Assembly (NCBI RefSeq): GCF_017592555.1
Contig: NZ_JAGFNS010000009.1
Span: forward strand, 186,001-250,000
Direction: 5' to 3'
Length of the DNA: 64,000 bases
DNA from: Actinoplanes flavus
Lineage (GTDB): Bacteria; Actinomycetota; Actinomycetes; Mycobacteriales; Micromonosporaceae
Each line of letters starts with the position of its first letter. Position 1 is the first letter of the stretch. The translations under genes were made by a program, and so were the position numbers. The notes under the pieces were generated by a model that worked only from the letters and a program-made list of their open reading frames with translations, made no database searches and had not been told where the DNA came from. This document shows, one piece after another, positions 52,668-63,352 of this stretch.

Positions 52668-53864
52668 TCAGGTGCCGAAGACGTCGGCGACCACGTGCGC
52701 GGCGATCGCCAGCGACGACGTCGCCGCGGGTGACGGCGCGTTCCGTACCGCCGTGACCGGCCCCATCCGGTGGATGCGGAAGTCGTCGACCAGACCGCCG
52801 TCGCGGTCCAGCGCCTGGGCCCGCACCCCGGCGCCGGCCCGCACCACGTCGGCCGCCCCGATCTCCGGGACGTAGCGCATGGCCTCGGCCATGTAGCGGC
52901 GCTTGGACAGCGAGCCGCGCACCTCCTTGATCCCGGTACGCCAGTGCCGCCGCGCCATGTGCCAGGTGCCCGGCCAGGCCGCGATGCCGGCCAGGTCGGG
53001 GAGGGAGAGGCTGGTACGCCGGTAGCCCTCCCGGGCGGTGGCCAGGACCGCGTTCGGGCCGACCTCGACGACCCCGGTCACCCGCCGGGTGAAGTGCACG
53101 CCGAGGAACGGGTACCGCGGGTCCGGAACCGGGTAGATCATGCCGCGGACCAGGTCCGCCTTCTCCGCGCGGACCCGCATGTACTCGCCGCGGAACGGGA
53201 TGATCCGGGGTTCGGCGGTGTCGCCGGCCAGCCGGGACACCCGGTCGGTGTGGATGCCGGCGCAGACGATCACCTGGTCCACGGTGACGTCCCGGTCGCC
53301 CGCGACGATCCGGATCCGGCCGGACTCGCGCCGGATCGCGGTCACCGCGAAGTCGAGCAGGACCGCACCGCCGGCCGCCTCGATGTCCGCGGCGAACGCC
53401 TTCGCGACGCCGGGGAAGTCGGTGATCGCCGTCTCCGGTGAATGCAGCGCGGCCAGGCCGGCGGCGTGCGGCTCGACCTCGCGGATCCCGTCCGGATCGA
53501 CCCTCCGCAGACCGGGCACACCGTTCTCGCGGGCCCGTCTCTCCAGGTCGCCGAGCCGCCCCAGCTCGTCCTCGCGGACCGCCACGACCAGCTTGCCGCA
53601 CTCGTCGTACGCGATCCCCCGGTCCGCACAGTACTCCCGCAGCAGCAGCCGCCCGCGGGTGCAGAGTTCCGCTTTCAGGCTGCCCGGCGTGTAGTAGATG
53701 CCGGCGTGCACCACCCCGGAGTTGTGGCCGGTCTGGTGCCGGGCCACCTCGCCTTCCTTCTCGACGACCACGACGCGGGCGCCCGGCCGTCGTAGCGTTA
53801 TCTCCCGGCCGATCGCCAGTCCGACGATGCCGGCCCCGATGATGCCGATGGTCTCGTCCGCCAC
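52668..53864 (-). CDS. lhgO: L-2-hydroxyglutarate oxidase/dehydrogenase-like FAD enzyme (LhgO)
   Basis: 398 aa. The FAD dinucleotide motif IGIIGAGIVGLAIGREIT is at residues 6-23, and the DAO-family features HNSGVVHAGIYY, CGKLVVAV and FRIHRMGPVTAVRNAPSPAA continue through the length. It oxidises L-2-hydroxyglutarate (or a related 2-hydroxy acid) to the 2-oxo acid. GTG 53864, with AGAGG 8 nt upstream, is preferred over the longer frame that adds a foreign aldehyde-dehydrogenase tail. It lies downstream of a PrpF-like gene, on the same strand. Confidence 0.88.
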   Translation of the reverse strand: MADETIGIIGAGIVGLAIGREITLRRPGARVVVVEKEGEVARHQTGHNSGVVHAGIYYTPGSLKAELCTRGRLLLREYCADRGIAYDECGKLVVAVREDELGRLGDLERRARENGVPGLRRVDPDGIREVEPHAAGLAALHSPETAITDFPGVAKAFAADIEAAGGAVLLDFAVTAIRRESGRIRIVAGDRDVTVDQVIVCAGIHTDRVSRLAGDTAEPRIIPFRGEYMRVRAEKADLVRGMIYPVPDPRYPFLGVHFTRRVTGVVEVGPNAVLATAREGYRRTSLSLPDLAGIAAWPGTWHMARRHWRTGIKEVRGSLSKRRYMAEAMRYVPEIGAADVVRAGAGVRAQALDRDGGLVDDFRIHRMGPVTAVRNAPSPAATSSLAIAAHVVADVFGT

Positions 53865-53897
53865 GTGTGCTGCCTCTCTGGTACGTCCACCTCGGAT

Positions 53898-54023
53898 TCC
53901 CAAGTGGACGGCGAAGGTCTCGACCCTGGTATAGAACCGCAGCGCCTCCACGCCCTGCTCGGTAAAGGGCGATCCGGAGTCACGGAACCCGCCGAACGGC
54001 ATGTGCACGGGCCGGTCCGGGTT
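53898..54023 (-). pseudogene. C-terminal remnant of an aldehyde dehydrogenase
   Basis: Between the PrpF stop and the lhgO start the frame encodes HMPFGGFRDSGSPFTEQGVE followed by ALRFYTRVETFAVHLG. This is the conserved last 35 residues of aldehyde dehydrogenases (PFGG-xx-SG, EQG, FYT-x-K/E-T), typical of 2-oxoglutarate-semialdehyde dehydrogenases. There is no body, no Walker or active-site Cys region and no start. It is therefore the stump of a deleted gene that once stood in this operon. Confidence 0.75.
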
Positions 54024-55013
54024 CTAGGGCGCGAAGACCCGGCCGTCGAGGAGCAGTCGCGCGGTGCTCACCACCGACGTGTCCGACGGCGAGTCCCCCA
54101 GCACCAGGTCGAGGAAGCCGGACGGGTGCTCCAGGCGCAGCACGTCCCGGGGCACCGAACGGTCGGCGACCGGGGCCACCAGCCCCGCCGCCACGCTTCC
54201 GGGAAACGCCACCGCCGCGCCCACGCCGACCGCCGCGCGGACTCCGATCGCCGCGTGCACCCGGTCCGGCAGGAACGTCCGCGTGCTCAGGCTGCCGCCG
54301 TCGGCCGGCCGCGCCAGCAGGCACATCTTCGGCGGCGCGCCCATCAGCGCGACCGCGGGGCGGCGCAGGCCGGCCACCCGGTGCCGCAGCCGGGCGTCGT
54401 ACTCCAGGCGGGTCGCCGACTCGTGGCCGGTGACGCCGAGCGCCTCCGCCTCGATCAGCGCCATCGGCGTGCCGTTGTCGATCAGGGTGGCCGGCACCCC
54501 GTCCAGGTCGTCGATCACCCGGCCGGTGGGCAGCCGGGCCGGACCCGGGTAGGAGATCCGGAGCCGGGCCGCGCCACCGGGCACGCCGCTGAGCCGGGTG
54601 TCGCCGGCGTACGACGGCCGGCCGTCCACCGTGGGCACGTGAACGGTCGCCACCTCGCCGGTGCCGAGCACGCGTACCCGTACGCCGGTGATCGGAGCGC
54701 GAGCGGGCACCAGGCCGCGCTCGATGGCGAAAGGCCCGACCCCCGCCAGGATGTCGCCACACGGGCGTGCCCGGGGCCGTGTCGCGCCGACCTCGAGGAA
54801 CAGGTAGTCGACGTCGGCGCCCGCGTCGGCCGAGCGGCTCACCACGGCGACCTTGCTCTCGCCGATGCCGTCGATCCGGCGCCGGCCGGGTGGGCCCGTC
54901 AGCGCGCGCAGCAGCCGGTCCCGCTCGGCCGGGTCGGCCGGCAGGTCGGAGGCCAGGAAGTACGCGCCCTTGGACGCGCCGCCGCGCAGCACCTGCACCG
55001 GGATCCCGCCCAT
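54024..55013 (-). CDS. PrpF/4-oxalomesaconate-tautomerase-like isomerase
   Basis: 329 aa, diaminopimelate-epimerase-like fold in two halves. Family features include RGGASKGAYFLASDLPADP at the N-terminus, CGDILAGVGPFAIERGL (position of one catalytic Cys) and LIDNGTPMALIEAEALG, with MGAPPKMCLLA near the end. Members isomerise 2-methylaconitate or 4-oxalomesaconate. ATG 55013 has AAGGAGG upstream. With lhgO, the ALDH stump and the GntR regulator it points to a dicarboxylate or aromatic-acid module. Confidence 0.83.
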   Translation of the reverse strand: MGGIPVQVLRGGASKGAYFLASDLPADPAERDRLLRALTGPPGRRRIDGIGESKVAVVSRSADAGADVDYLFLEVGATRPRARPCGDILAGVGPFAIERGLVPARAPITGVRVRVLGTGEVATVHVPTVDGRPSYAGDTRLSGVPGGAARLRISYPGPARLPTGRVIDDLDGVPATLIDNGTPMALIEAEALGVTGHESATRLEYDARLRHRVAGLRRPAVALMGAPPKMCLLARPADGGSLSTRTFLPDRVHAAIGVRAAVGVGAAVAFPGSVAAGLVAPVADRSVPRDVLRLEHPSGFLDLVLGDSPSDTSVVSTARLLLDGRVFAP

Positions 55014-55045
55014 CGGCCCTCCTTCGCGAAACGCGCCTCGGCATG

Positions 55046-55122
55046 TTGTCGACAATCCTGTCGACCCTCCTGGCACGAGAAACCATAGGCTGGTCCTACC
55101 CTGCTGAGCAATTGTTGACAAT
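55046..55122. promoter_or_regulatory. Two GntR/FCD operator sites between prpF-like and gntR
   Basis: TTGTCGACAA (55046-55055) is a perfect palindrome, and ATTGTTGACAAT (55111-55122) has matching 5-bp arms. Both fit the TTGT-NN-ACAA type bound by many FCD regulators. One lies next to the prpF-like start, the other next to the gntR start, so repression with autoregulation is expected. Confidence 0.75.
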
Positions 55123-55134
55123 AATGGGAAAGCT

Positions 55135-55845
55135 ATGGCGACCGACGCCGACCACGGGGGACAGATGCCGCCCGAGCCCAGCACCGAACGACGGCCGGCC
55201 CGCGCCGTGAACACCGCGGTCCAGGTCCGCGACGCCCTGCGCGACGCGATCCTGAAGGGCGAGTACCTGCCGGGCGAGCGCCTGGTCGAGGCGCAGGTGT
55301 GCGAGCGCATGGAGACCAGCCGGTTCACCGTCCGCGCCGCCCTGGCCGACCTGGCCGGCGAGGGCCTGGTCGAGGTGCGGCGCAACCGCGGGGCCCACGT
55401 CCGCAAGGTGTCGATGGCCGAGGCCGTGGAGATCACCGAGGTTCGGATGATGGTCGAGGGCCTGATCGCGGCGCGCGCCGCCGAACTGGTCGACCCGGAC
55501 CGCGCCACCGAGCTGGACGAGATCGGCGTGCTGATGCGCCGGGCCGTCGAGGCCGGCGAGCACCGCCGCTACAGCGACCTCAACCAGCGGCTGCACGCAC
55601 TGGTCCAGGAGATCGCCGGGCACGCCACCGCCGACCGGATCGTCGAGACGCTGCGCGGGCAGATCGTCCGCCACCAGTACATGCTGTCGCTCGTGCCGGG
55701 CCGGCCGGAGACGTCGCTGCCGCAGCACGAACGGATCATCGCGGCCATCCGGGACCGGGACCCGAAAGCCGCCGAGGCCGCCATGCGGGAGCACATCTCC
55801 AGCGTCGTCGAGGCACTGCGGGCCATCGACTATCCCGGCTCCTGA
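55135..55845 (+). CDS. GntR-family regulator, FCD subfamily
   Basis: 236 aa. Winged HTH at about 28-95 (VRDALRDAILKGEYLPGERL; MTSRFTVRAALADLAGEGLV-like segment) and an all-helical FCD effector domain at about 100-225 with metal-ligand-type Asp/His residues (DLNQRLHALVQEIAGH). GGGAAAGCT precedes the ATG. It is divergent from the prpF-like/lhgO genes and is their probable repressor, responding to an organic acid. The 3' end overlaps the convergent kinase gene by 16 bp. Confidence 0.93.
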   Translation: MATDADHGGQMPPEPSTERRPARAVNTAVQVRDALRDAILKGEYLPGERLVEAQVCERMETSRFTVRAALADLAGEGLVEVRRNRGAHVRKVSMAEAVEITEVRMMVEGLIAARAAELVDPDRATELDEIGVLMRRAVEAGEHRRYSDLNQRLHALVQEIAGHATADRIVETLRGQIVRHQYMLSLVPGRPETSLPQHERIIAAIRDRDPKAAEAAMREHISSVVEALRAIDYPGS

Positions 55846-57221
55846 ACGGGCAGCCGGACCGTGACGATCGTGCCGTGCGGCCGGTTGGTCCCGGCGGTCA
55901 CCGTGCCGCCGTGCTGGGTGGCGGTCTGCGCGACGATCGCCAGGCCCAGCCCGGACCCGGGCATCGACCGGGCGGCCGGCGCGCGGTAGAAGCGGTCGAA
56001 GACGTACGGCAGATCCTCCCCGGCGATCCCCGGCCCGGTGTCGGCGACGGTGAGCACCCCGGCCGGGGTCAGCCGGACCGTGACGGCGCCGCCCGGTGGG
56101 CTCCACTTGGCGGCGTTGTCCAGCACGTTCACCACCATCCGCTCCAGCTCGCCGGGGCGGCCCGCCACGGTCACCGGTGCCAGCTCGGCGTCGAAGGCCA
56201 GGCCCGGGGCGCGGATCCGGACCCGGTTGATCGCGGCGGTCACCACCTCGGCGTACTCCACCCGTTCGATCGACTCCCGGCTGGTCTCCTCGCGGGACAG
56301 CTCGACCAGCTCGGTGGTGAGGGTGGCCAGCTCACGGACCTGCGCGTCCAGGTCGGCGAGCAGTTCGGCCCGCTCCTGCGGCGGCAGCCGGTACGCCAGC
56401 TCGGGGCTGCGCTCGACCGCGAGCAGCAGCTCCACGTTGGTACGGATGCTGGTCAGCGGCGTACGCAGTTCGTGTCCGGCGTCCTCGACCAGGGCCCGCT
56501 GAGCCCGGCGGGACGCGTCGATGGCGGCCAGCATGGCGTTCACCGAGCGGCCCAGCCGGGCGATCTCGTCGTTCCCGGAGACGCTGATCGGCCGGGTCAG
56601 GTCCATCGTGACGGCGACGTCCTCGACCGCGCCGGTGAGCCGGTCCACCGGGGCCAGCCCGGCCCGGGCGACGGTCCGGCCGAGCAGCGCCGCCCCGGCG
56701 ATCCCGGCCACGCAGCCGACCGCCAGCAGCAGCGCGAACAGGGCCAGCACGCGGGCGTCCGGGTCCCGGTCCATGGCGACCTGCACCGCTCCCCCACCCT
56801 CGATCGGCACGGTGAGCATCAGGAACTCGCCGGGACCGAGGCCGACCTCCTCCTGCGCCTCCCCGGGGTGCCGCCCGGTGGCGACGCGCGCGGCCAGGTC
56901 GGTCACCGGCAGCCCGGTGTCGCTGCCGCCGGTGACCGCGCCGGCCGCGTCCAGGATCTGCCAGCACGGCCCGATCTCCCGGCCGCCGTAGCCGCCCTGC
57001 GCCGGGCCGGTCCGGGCGCTCTTGGTGCTCAGCCACTGCTCCGGGTGCTCGGCGATGGTCCGGGCGTCGGCCAGCAGCTCGGCGGAGATCTTGTCCTGCT
57101 GGATCTCGCGGACGGTCAGCCACGCCCCGGCCGAGACCAGCAGCACGGCCGCCGCCACCGCCCCGGCGACCAGCAGGGAGACCCGGTCGTGCAGGGTCCG
57201 GCCGCGCCACCAGCTCCTCAC
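55830..57221 (-). CDS. Sensor histidine kinase (MprB-like)
   Basis: 463 aa. TM1 (about 13-38), an extracytoplasmic sensor (about 40-155), TM2 (about 158-180), HAMP (to about 235), HisKA with His in [16 protein letters not shown], and HATPase with N box [16 protein letters not shown] and G2 [12 protein letters not shown] 57221 overlaps the response-regulator stop. It is paired with that regulator and divergent from the DUF4956-VTC operon, its likely target. Confidence 0.94.
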   Translation of the reverse strand: MRSWWRGRTLHDRVSLLVAGAVAAAVLLVSAGAWLTVREIQQDKISAELLADARTIAEHPEQWLSTKSARTGPAQGGYGGREIGPCWQILDAAGAVTGGSDTGLPVTDLAARVATGRHPGEAQEEVGLGPGEFLMLTVPIEGGGAVQVAMDRDPDARVLALFALLLAVGCVAGIAGAALLGRTVARAGLAPVDRLTGAVEDVAVTMDLTRPISVSGNDEIARLGRSVNAMLAAIDASRRAQRALVEDAGHELRTPLTSIRTNVELLLAVERSPELAYRLPPQERAELLADLDAQVRELATLTTELVELSREETSRESIERVEYAEVVTAAINRVRIRAPGLAFDAELAPVTVAGRPGELERMVVNVLDNAAKWSPPGGAVTVRLTPAGVLTVADTGPGIAGEDLPYVFDRFYRAPAARSMPGSGLGLAIVAQTATQHGGTVTAGTNRPHGTIVTVRLPVQEPG

Positions 57222-57907
57222 AGCGGCTCGTCCCGCAGCACGAAGCCGACGCCCCGGACGGTGTGCAGCAGCCGGGACCCGCCGTCCGCCTCCAGCTTGC
57301 GCCGCAGGTAGCCGAGATAGACGTGCAGACTGTTCGAGCCCTCACCGAAGTCGTAGCCCCACACCTGCTCGAACAGGGCGGCCCGGGTGAGCACCTGCCG
57401 CGGGTGGCGCAGGAACACCTCGAGGATCCCGAACTCGGTCCGGGTCAGCCGGAGCGCGCGGTCACCGCGCCACACCTCCCGGGTGCGCTGGTCCATCCGT
57501 ACGTCGGCGAAGGTGAGCAGGTCCCCGGTGGGCGGCGCCCCGACCAGCGCCGAGCGCCGCAGCAGCGCCCGGATCCGGGCCAGCAGCTCCTGCAGCGCGA
57601 ACGGCTTGACCAGGTAGTCGTCGGCGCCCGCGTCGAGCCCGGCGACCCGGTCGCCGATGCTGTCGCGGGCGGTCAGCATCAGCACCGGCAGCACCACGCC
57701 GTCGGCCCGCAGCCGGCGGCACGCCTCCAGCCCGTCCATCCGGGGCATGCTCACGTCGAGGATCAGCGCGTCCGGCTCACGGTCGCGGACCGTGTCGAGG
57801 GCGGCCCGGCCGTCGCCGGCGACGTCCACCTGATACCCCTCGAAGCGCAGCGTACGGGCCAGCGAGTCCCGGACCGCCGCGTCGTCCTCCACCACCAGGA
57901 TGCGCAT
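57218..57907 (-). CDS. OmpR/PhoB-family response regulator (MprA-like)
   Basis: 229 aa. The receiver has phosphoacceptor Asp in [13 protein letters not shown], Thr in LMLTARD and Lys in DYLVKPFAL. The C-terminal winged HTH (about 135-225) has the OmpR-type recognition region (LYxxVWG-like [20 protein letters not shown]). TTTAAT ends 6 nt before the ATG, suggesting a leaderless start. Tandem direct repeats lie upstream at 57928-57947, a likely autoregulatory site. Confidence 0.95.
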   Translation of the reverse strand: MRILVVEDDAAVRDSLARTLRFEGYQVDVAGDGRAALDTVRDREPDALILDVSMPRMDGLEACRRLRADGVVLPVLMLTARDSIGDRVAGLDAGADDYLVKPFALQELLARIRALLRRSALVGAPPTGDLLTFADVRMDQRTREVWRGDRALRLTRTEFGILEVFLRHPRQVLTRAALFEQVWGYDFGEGSNSLHVYLGYLRRKLEADGGSRLLHTVRGVGFVLRDEPL

Positions 57908-57927
57908 CAGGCCATTAAAGCCATCCG

Positions 57928-57947
57928 TTCCTAAGGGTTCCGTAAGA
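57928..57947. promoter_or_regulatory. Tandem direct repeat, putative OmpR-family binding site
   Basis: TTCCTAAGGG and TTCCGTAAGA follow each other with a 10-bp period, the pattern bound by OmpR-type dimers. The site is 20-40 bp upstream of the regulator start and lies in the shared gap with the DUF4956 operon. Confidence 0.6.
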
Positions 57948-58055
57948 GGCGGCCCGCCGAACTCTGAGTCACGGCATAGAAACCGCACAGGATGCCGACA
58001 GGAAGATCCGGCGAAATGGAGAACACCTGATGAACACCACCTGAAGGAAGTCCCA

Positions 58056-58649
58056 GTGACCATGTTCCTCGCCGCAGCCGCGGACCTCGTCGCGATCGTC
58101 GTCCTGACGTTCGGTGTCTACTTCCCCCGTCACCGCCGGCGTGACCTGGTGACCGCGTTCCTCGGTGTGAACATCGGCGTCCTCGCCGTCTCCATCGTGC
58201 TCGGCAACACCGCCGTCGGCGCCGGCCTGGGTCTGGGCCTCTTCGGCGTCCTGTCGATCATCCGGCTCCGCTCGGACGAGATCAGCCAGCACGAGATCGC
58301 CTACTACTTCGCGGCCCTCGCGCTGGGCCTGATCGCCGGGCTCGGCGACGTCATGGACGTGCTGCACCTCGCCCTCATGGCGCTGGTGGTGGCCGCTCTC
58401 TTCATCGGCGACCACCCGGCCCTGTTCCACCGGCACCGCAACCAGCTGCTCCGGCTGGACGTGGCGCACACCGACGAGGACGCGCTGCGCGCCCACCTGG
58501 CGACGGTCCTCGGCGGCCGGGTGACGAACGTGGTGGTCAAGCAGATCGACATGGTCAACGACAGCACCCTGGTCGAGGTCCGCTACGTGGAGCCGGCCGC
58601 CGCGCCCGCCCACCCCGGCCCGCGGATGGAGCCGGTGAACGCCCGATGA
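58056..58649 (+). CDS. DUF4956-family membrane protein
   Basis: 197 aa. Five or six TM helices in the first 140 residues ([40 protein letters not shown]) and a cytosolic C-terminal domain ([20 protein letters not shown]). DUF4956 proteins commonly accompany VTC-domain proteins. GTG 58056 has AAGGAAG 5 nt upstream; ATG 58062 is a shorter option. First gene of the operon, overlapping the VTC gene by ATGA. Confidence 0.9.
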   Translation: MTMFLAAAADLVAIVVLTFGVYFPRHRRRDLVTAFLGVNIGVLAVSIVLGNTAVGAGLGLGLFGVLSIIRLRSDEISQHEIAYYFAALALGLIAGLGDVMDVLHLALMALVVAALFIGDHPALFHRHRNQLLRLDVAHTDEDALRAHLATVLGGRVTNVVVKQIDMVNDSTLVEVRYVEPAAAPAHPGPRMEPVNAR

Positions 58650-59421
58650 CGATCACCACCGAGGTTCCGCTCTTCCACGGCTTCGCCCCGATCTCCCTCG
58701 ACGAGCTGGTCGGTGCAGCCGCCCTGCTGACCCGGCTGGACCGCAAGTACGTCCTCCCGGCGATGGCGCTCCCGGACCTGCTGGACCGGATGCCGGCCGG
58801 CGTGCGGGTGCTCCAGATCGGCGCCCAGCGCACCTTCGGCTACCGCTCGGTCTACTTCGACACCCCGGAGCTGGACGCCTATCGGGCCGCCGCCCGCCGG
58901 CGCCGCCGCCGGTTCAAGATCCGGGTACGGACGTACGTGGACAGCGGACTCGAGTTCGTCGAGGTCAAGACGCGCGGCACCCGCGGGGTCACGGTCAAGG
59001 AGCGGATCCCGTACACCGGGAGCGGCGGTGACCTGGGGCCCGAAGGCCGGGCGTACGCCTACGAGACCCTGGCCGGCGCCGGCATCCGCCCGGACGGCCA
59101 CGAGTTCCGCCCGGTGCTGGCCACCCACTACCGCCGCAACACGCTCTACGTCCCGTCCACCGGCAGCCGGGTCACCATCGACACCGGGCTGAGCTGGACG
59201 CTGCCGGACGGATCGACGGTGCACATGCCGCGCTCGGTGATCGTCGAGACGAAGTCCGGCCGGGCCGCCTCCGACGTCGACCGGCTGCTCTGGTCCCTGG
59301 GCCACCGCCCCTGCCCCATCTCCAAGTACGCCACCGGCCTGGCCGCGCTCCGTCCCGAGCTGCCCGCCAACCGCTGGCACCCCGTTCTGAGCCGTCACTT
59401 CTCCACCCGGAAAGGGCACCG

Positions 59422-59425
<4 letters not shown>
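58646..59425 (+). CDS. VTC-domain polyphosphate polymerase-like protein
   Basis: 259 aa. The triphosphate-tunnel fold is visible: LLTRLDRKYVLPAMALPDLL, then TFGYRSVYFDTPELDAYRAA, the basic run RRRRRRFKIRVRTYVDSG, EFVEVKTRGTRGVTVKERI and PRSVIVETKSGRAASDVDRL. In the family these Lys/Arg/Glu residues line a tunnel that makes or binds polyphosphate. It is coupled to DUF4956 upstream and the lipoprotein downstream by ATGA overlaps. Confidence 0.9.
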
Positions 59426-61389
<1,964 letters not shown>

Positions 61390-61395
61390 GGCCGA

Positions 61396-62340
61396 ATGGC
61401 CCCGAAGGATCCACTGAGGACTGTCGAAGAGGTCCACGTGTCCGAGGAAGCGCCCGACAGCGACAACGAGAAGTTCGACGAGAACGGTCGAAGCGGGGCG
61501 ACCGTGCGCCGGCTCCAGGTCGGCGCGCATCTGCGTGCCCTGCGCCGGGCCAGGGGCCTGAGCCGCGACGAGGCCGGCTACGTCATCCGGGCCTCCGAGT
61601 CGAAGATCAGCCGGATGGAGCTGGGCCGGGTCAGCTTCAAGGAACGCGACGTCACCGACCTGCTGAAACTCTACGGAGTCGAAGACCAGGCCGAGCACCG
61701 CCGCGTCCTCACCCTGGTCCGCGAGGCGAACGCGCCGAGCTGGTGGCAGGCGTACGGCGACGTCCTCGACACCTGGTTCCAGAACTATCTCGACCTGGAG
61801 CAGGCGGCCGAGCTGATCCGCACCTACGAGGTCCAGTTCGTGCCCGGCCTGCTCCAGACCGACGCGTACGCCCGGGCCGTCATCAAACTCGGCCACTCCG
61901 CCGACGGCCCCGAGGAGATCGACCGCCGGGCCCGGCTGCGGATGGCCCGCAAGCAGGTCCTGGACCGCGCCGACGCGCCCCGGCTCTGGGCCGTGCTGGA
62001 CGAGGCGGTGCTGCTCCGGCCGATCGGCGGGGTGGAGGTGCTCCGGGACCAGATCCGCTACCTGCTGGAGATCAGCCGGTCGCCCCGGGTCCGCCTCCAG
62101 GTGATGCCGTTCGCCAAGGGCGGTCACGCGGCGCTCGGCGGCGCCTTCAGCATCCTGCGCTTCCCGCACGACAAGCTGCCCGACGTGGTCTACATCGAGC
62201 ACCTCACCGGCGGGCTGTACCTGGAGAAGCGCGACGAGGTGGACCGGTACGCCGAGGCCATCGGGCGGCTCTTCATCGAGGCCGAGCAGCCCGACCGGAC
62301 CCCCGAGATCCTCCAGCGCCGGCTCGACGAACTGGACTAG
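61396..62340 (+). CDS. XRE-family regulator with DUF5753 domain
   Basis: 314 aa. HTH at about 45-95 (LRALRRARGLSRDEAGYVIR; ASESKISRMELGRVSFKERD) and DUF5753 at about 120-310 (YEVQFVPGLLQTDAYARAVI; LQVMPFAKGGHAALGGAFSI). These abundant actinomycete regulators often pair with a small DUF397 protein; none is present here. TATGCT ends 8 nt before the ATG; GTG 61438 would be a shorter alternative. It is followed by a phosphodiester glycosidase gene after 59 bp. Confidence 0.9.
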   Translation: MAPKDPLRTVEEVHVSEEAPDSDNEKFDENGRSGATVRRLQVGAHLRALRRARGLSRDEAGYVIRASESKISRMELGRVSFKERDVTDLLKLYGVEDQAEHRRVLTLVREANAPSWWQAYGDVLDTWFQNYLDLEQAAELIRTYEVQFVPGLLQTDAYARAVIKLGHSADGPEEIDRRARLRMARKQVLDRADAPRLWAVLDEAVLLRPIGGVEVLRDQIRYLLEISRSPRVRLQVMPFAKGGHAALGGAFSILRFPHDKLPDVVYIEHLTGGLYLEKRDEVDRYAEAIGRLFIEAEQPDRTPEILQRRLDELD

Positions 62341-62399
62341 TGGTTCACCGATAAGTCGCGCACAGGGGAGCCACAAGATCCACGGCTTCACTGCGAAGC

Positions 62400-63347
62400 G
62401 TGACGAACGAAACCGCTCCCGCCCGCCGCATCAGCCGCCGTGGCCTGCTCGCCGGCGGCCTGGGCCTGCTCGCCGCCGCCGGTGGTGGCGGCGCCTGGGC
62501 CCTCGACCGCTACGTCCTCGACCACGTGGAGGTGTCCGGCGCCTCGAACCTGATCGCGCGGAACGTGGTCGCGGCCGAGGCCGACACCGACGGCACCGCC
62601 ACCGCCACCTCCTACGCCAGCGACACCGCGAAGATCTCCATCGAGACGGTGACCACCGGGTCCGGCGACGACCGGGTGACCTACTTCGTGGCCGACGTCC
62701 GGGTCACCGACGCCACCATCGTCAAGTCGGCGTTCGCCGGCGACCAGTTCGGCGAGAACATCATCGCGAACCCGTCGGAGATCGCGGCCGGCGTGGGCGC
62801 GGTCCTGGCGATCAACGGCGACTACTACGGGTTCCGGGACACCGGGATCGTGATCCGCAACGGCGTGACGTTCCGCGACAAGGGCGCCCGCCAAGGGCTG
62901 GCGCTCTACGCGGACGGCTCGATGAGGCTCTACGACGAGACCGCCACCAGCGCCGACGAGCTGATCGCCGCCGGGGTGTGGAACACGCTGTCGTTCGGGC
63001 CCGGACTCGTCGACGGCGGCACGGTCGTCGACGGCATCGACCGGGTGGAGGTGGACACCAACTTCGGCAACCACTCGATCCAGGGCCGTCAGCCGCGCAC
63101 CGGGATCGGCCAGGTCGCGGAGAACCACCTGCTGTTCATCGTCGCCGACGGGCGCAGCAGCGGATACAGCCGGGGCGTCACCATGCCCGAGTTCGCGCGG
63201 ATCTTCGCCGACCGGGGGGCGCGGACCGCGTACAACCTCGACGGCGGCGGCTCGTCGGCGATGGTCTTCCGGGACGGTCTGGTCAACGACCCGCTCGGCA
63301 GGGGCGAAGAGCGGGGCACCAGCGACATCCTGTACGTCGCGGGCTGA
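62400..63347 (+). CDS. Exported phosphodiester glycosidase (NAGPA-domain) protein
   Basis: 315 aa. Twin-Arg signal (ISRRGLLAGGLGLLAAAGGG). The NAGPA-type fold is clear from VGAVLAINGDYYGFRDTGIV, RTGIGQVAENHLLFIVADGR and the conserved end RTAYNLDGGGSSAMVFRDG. Family members hydrolyse GlcNAc-1-phosphodiesters; bacterial ones are thought to act on wall polymers. The start GTG has only a weak GAAGC upstream. It is followed 5 bp later by a glycosyltransferase, suggesting joint work on a surface glycan. Confidence 0.88.
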   Translation: MTNETAPARRISRRGLLAGGLGLLAAAGGGGAWALDRYVLDHVEVSGASNLIARNVVAAEADTDGTATATSYASDTAKISIETVTTGSGDDRVTYFVADVRVTDATIVKSAFAGDQFGENIIANPSEIAAGVGAVLAINGDYYGFRDTGIVIRNGVTFRDKGARQGLALYADGSMRLYDETATSADELIAAGVWNTLSFGPGLVDGGTVVDGIDRVEVDTNFGNHSIQGRQPRTGIGQVAENHLLFIVADGRSSGYSRGVTMPEFARIFADRGARTAYNLDGGGSSAMVFRDGLVNDPLGRGEERGTSDILYVAG

Positions 63348-63352
63348 CCGCC

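Noticed and set aside
53865..54008. N-terminal extension of LhgO
   Set aside because: The in-frame upstream residues match the end of aldehyde dehydrogenases, and the FAD motif of LhgO begins right after GTG 53864, which has its own Shine-Dalgarno-like sequence.
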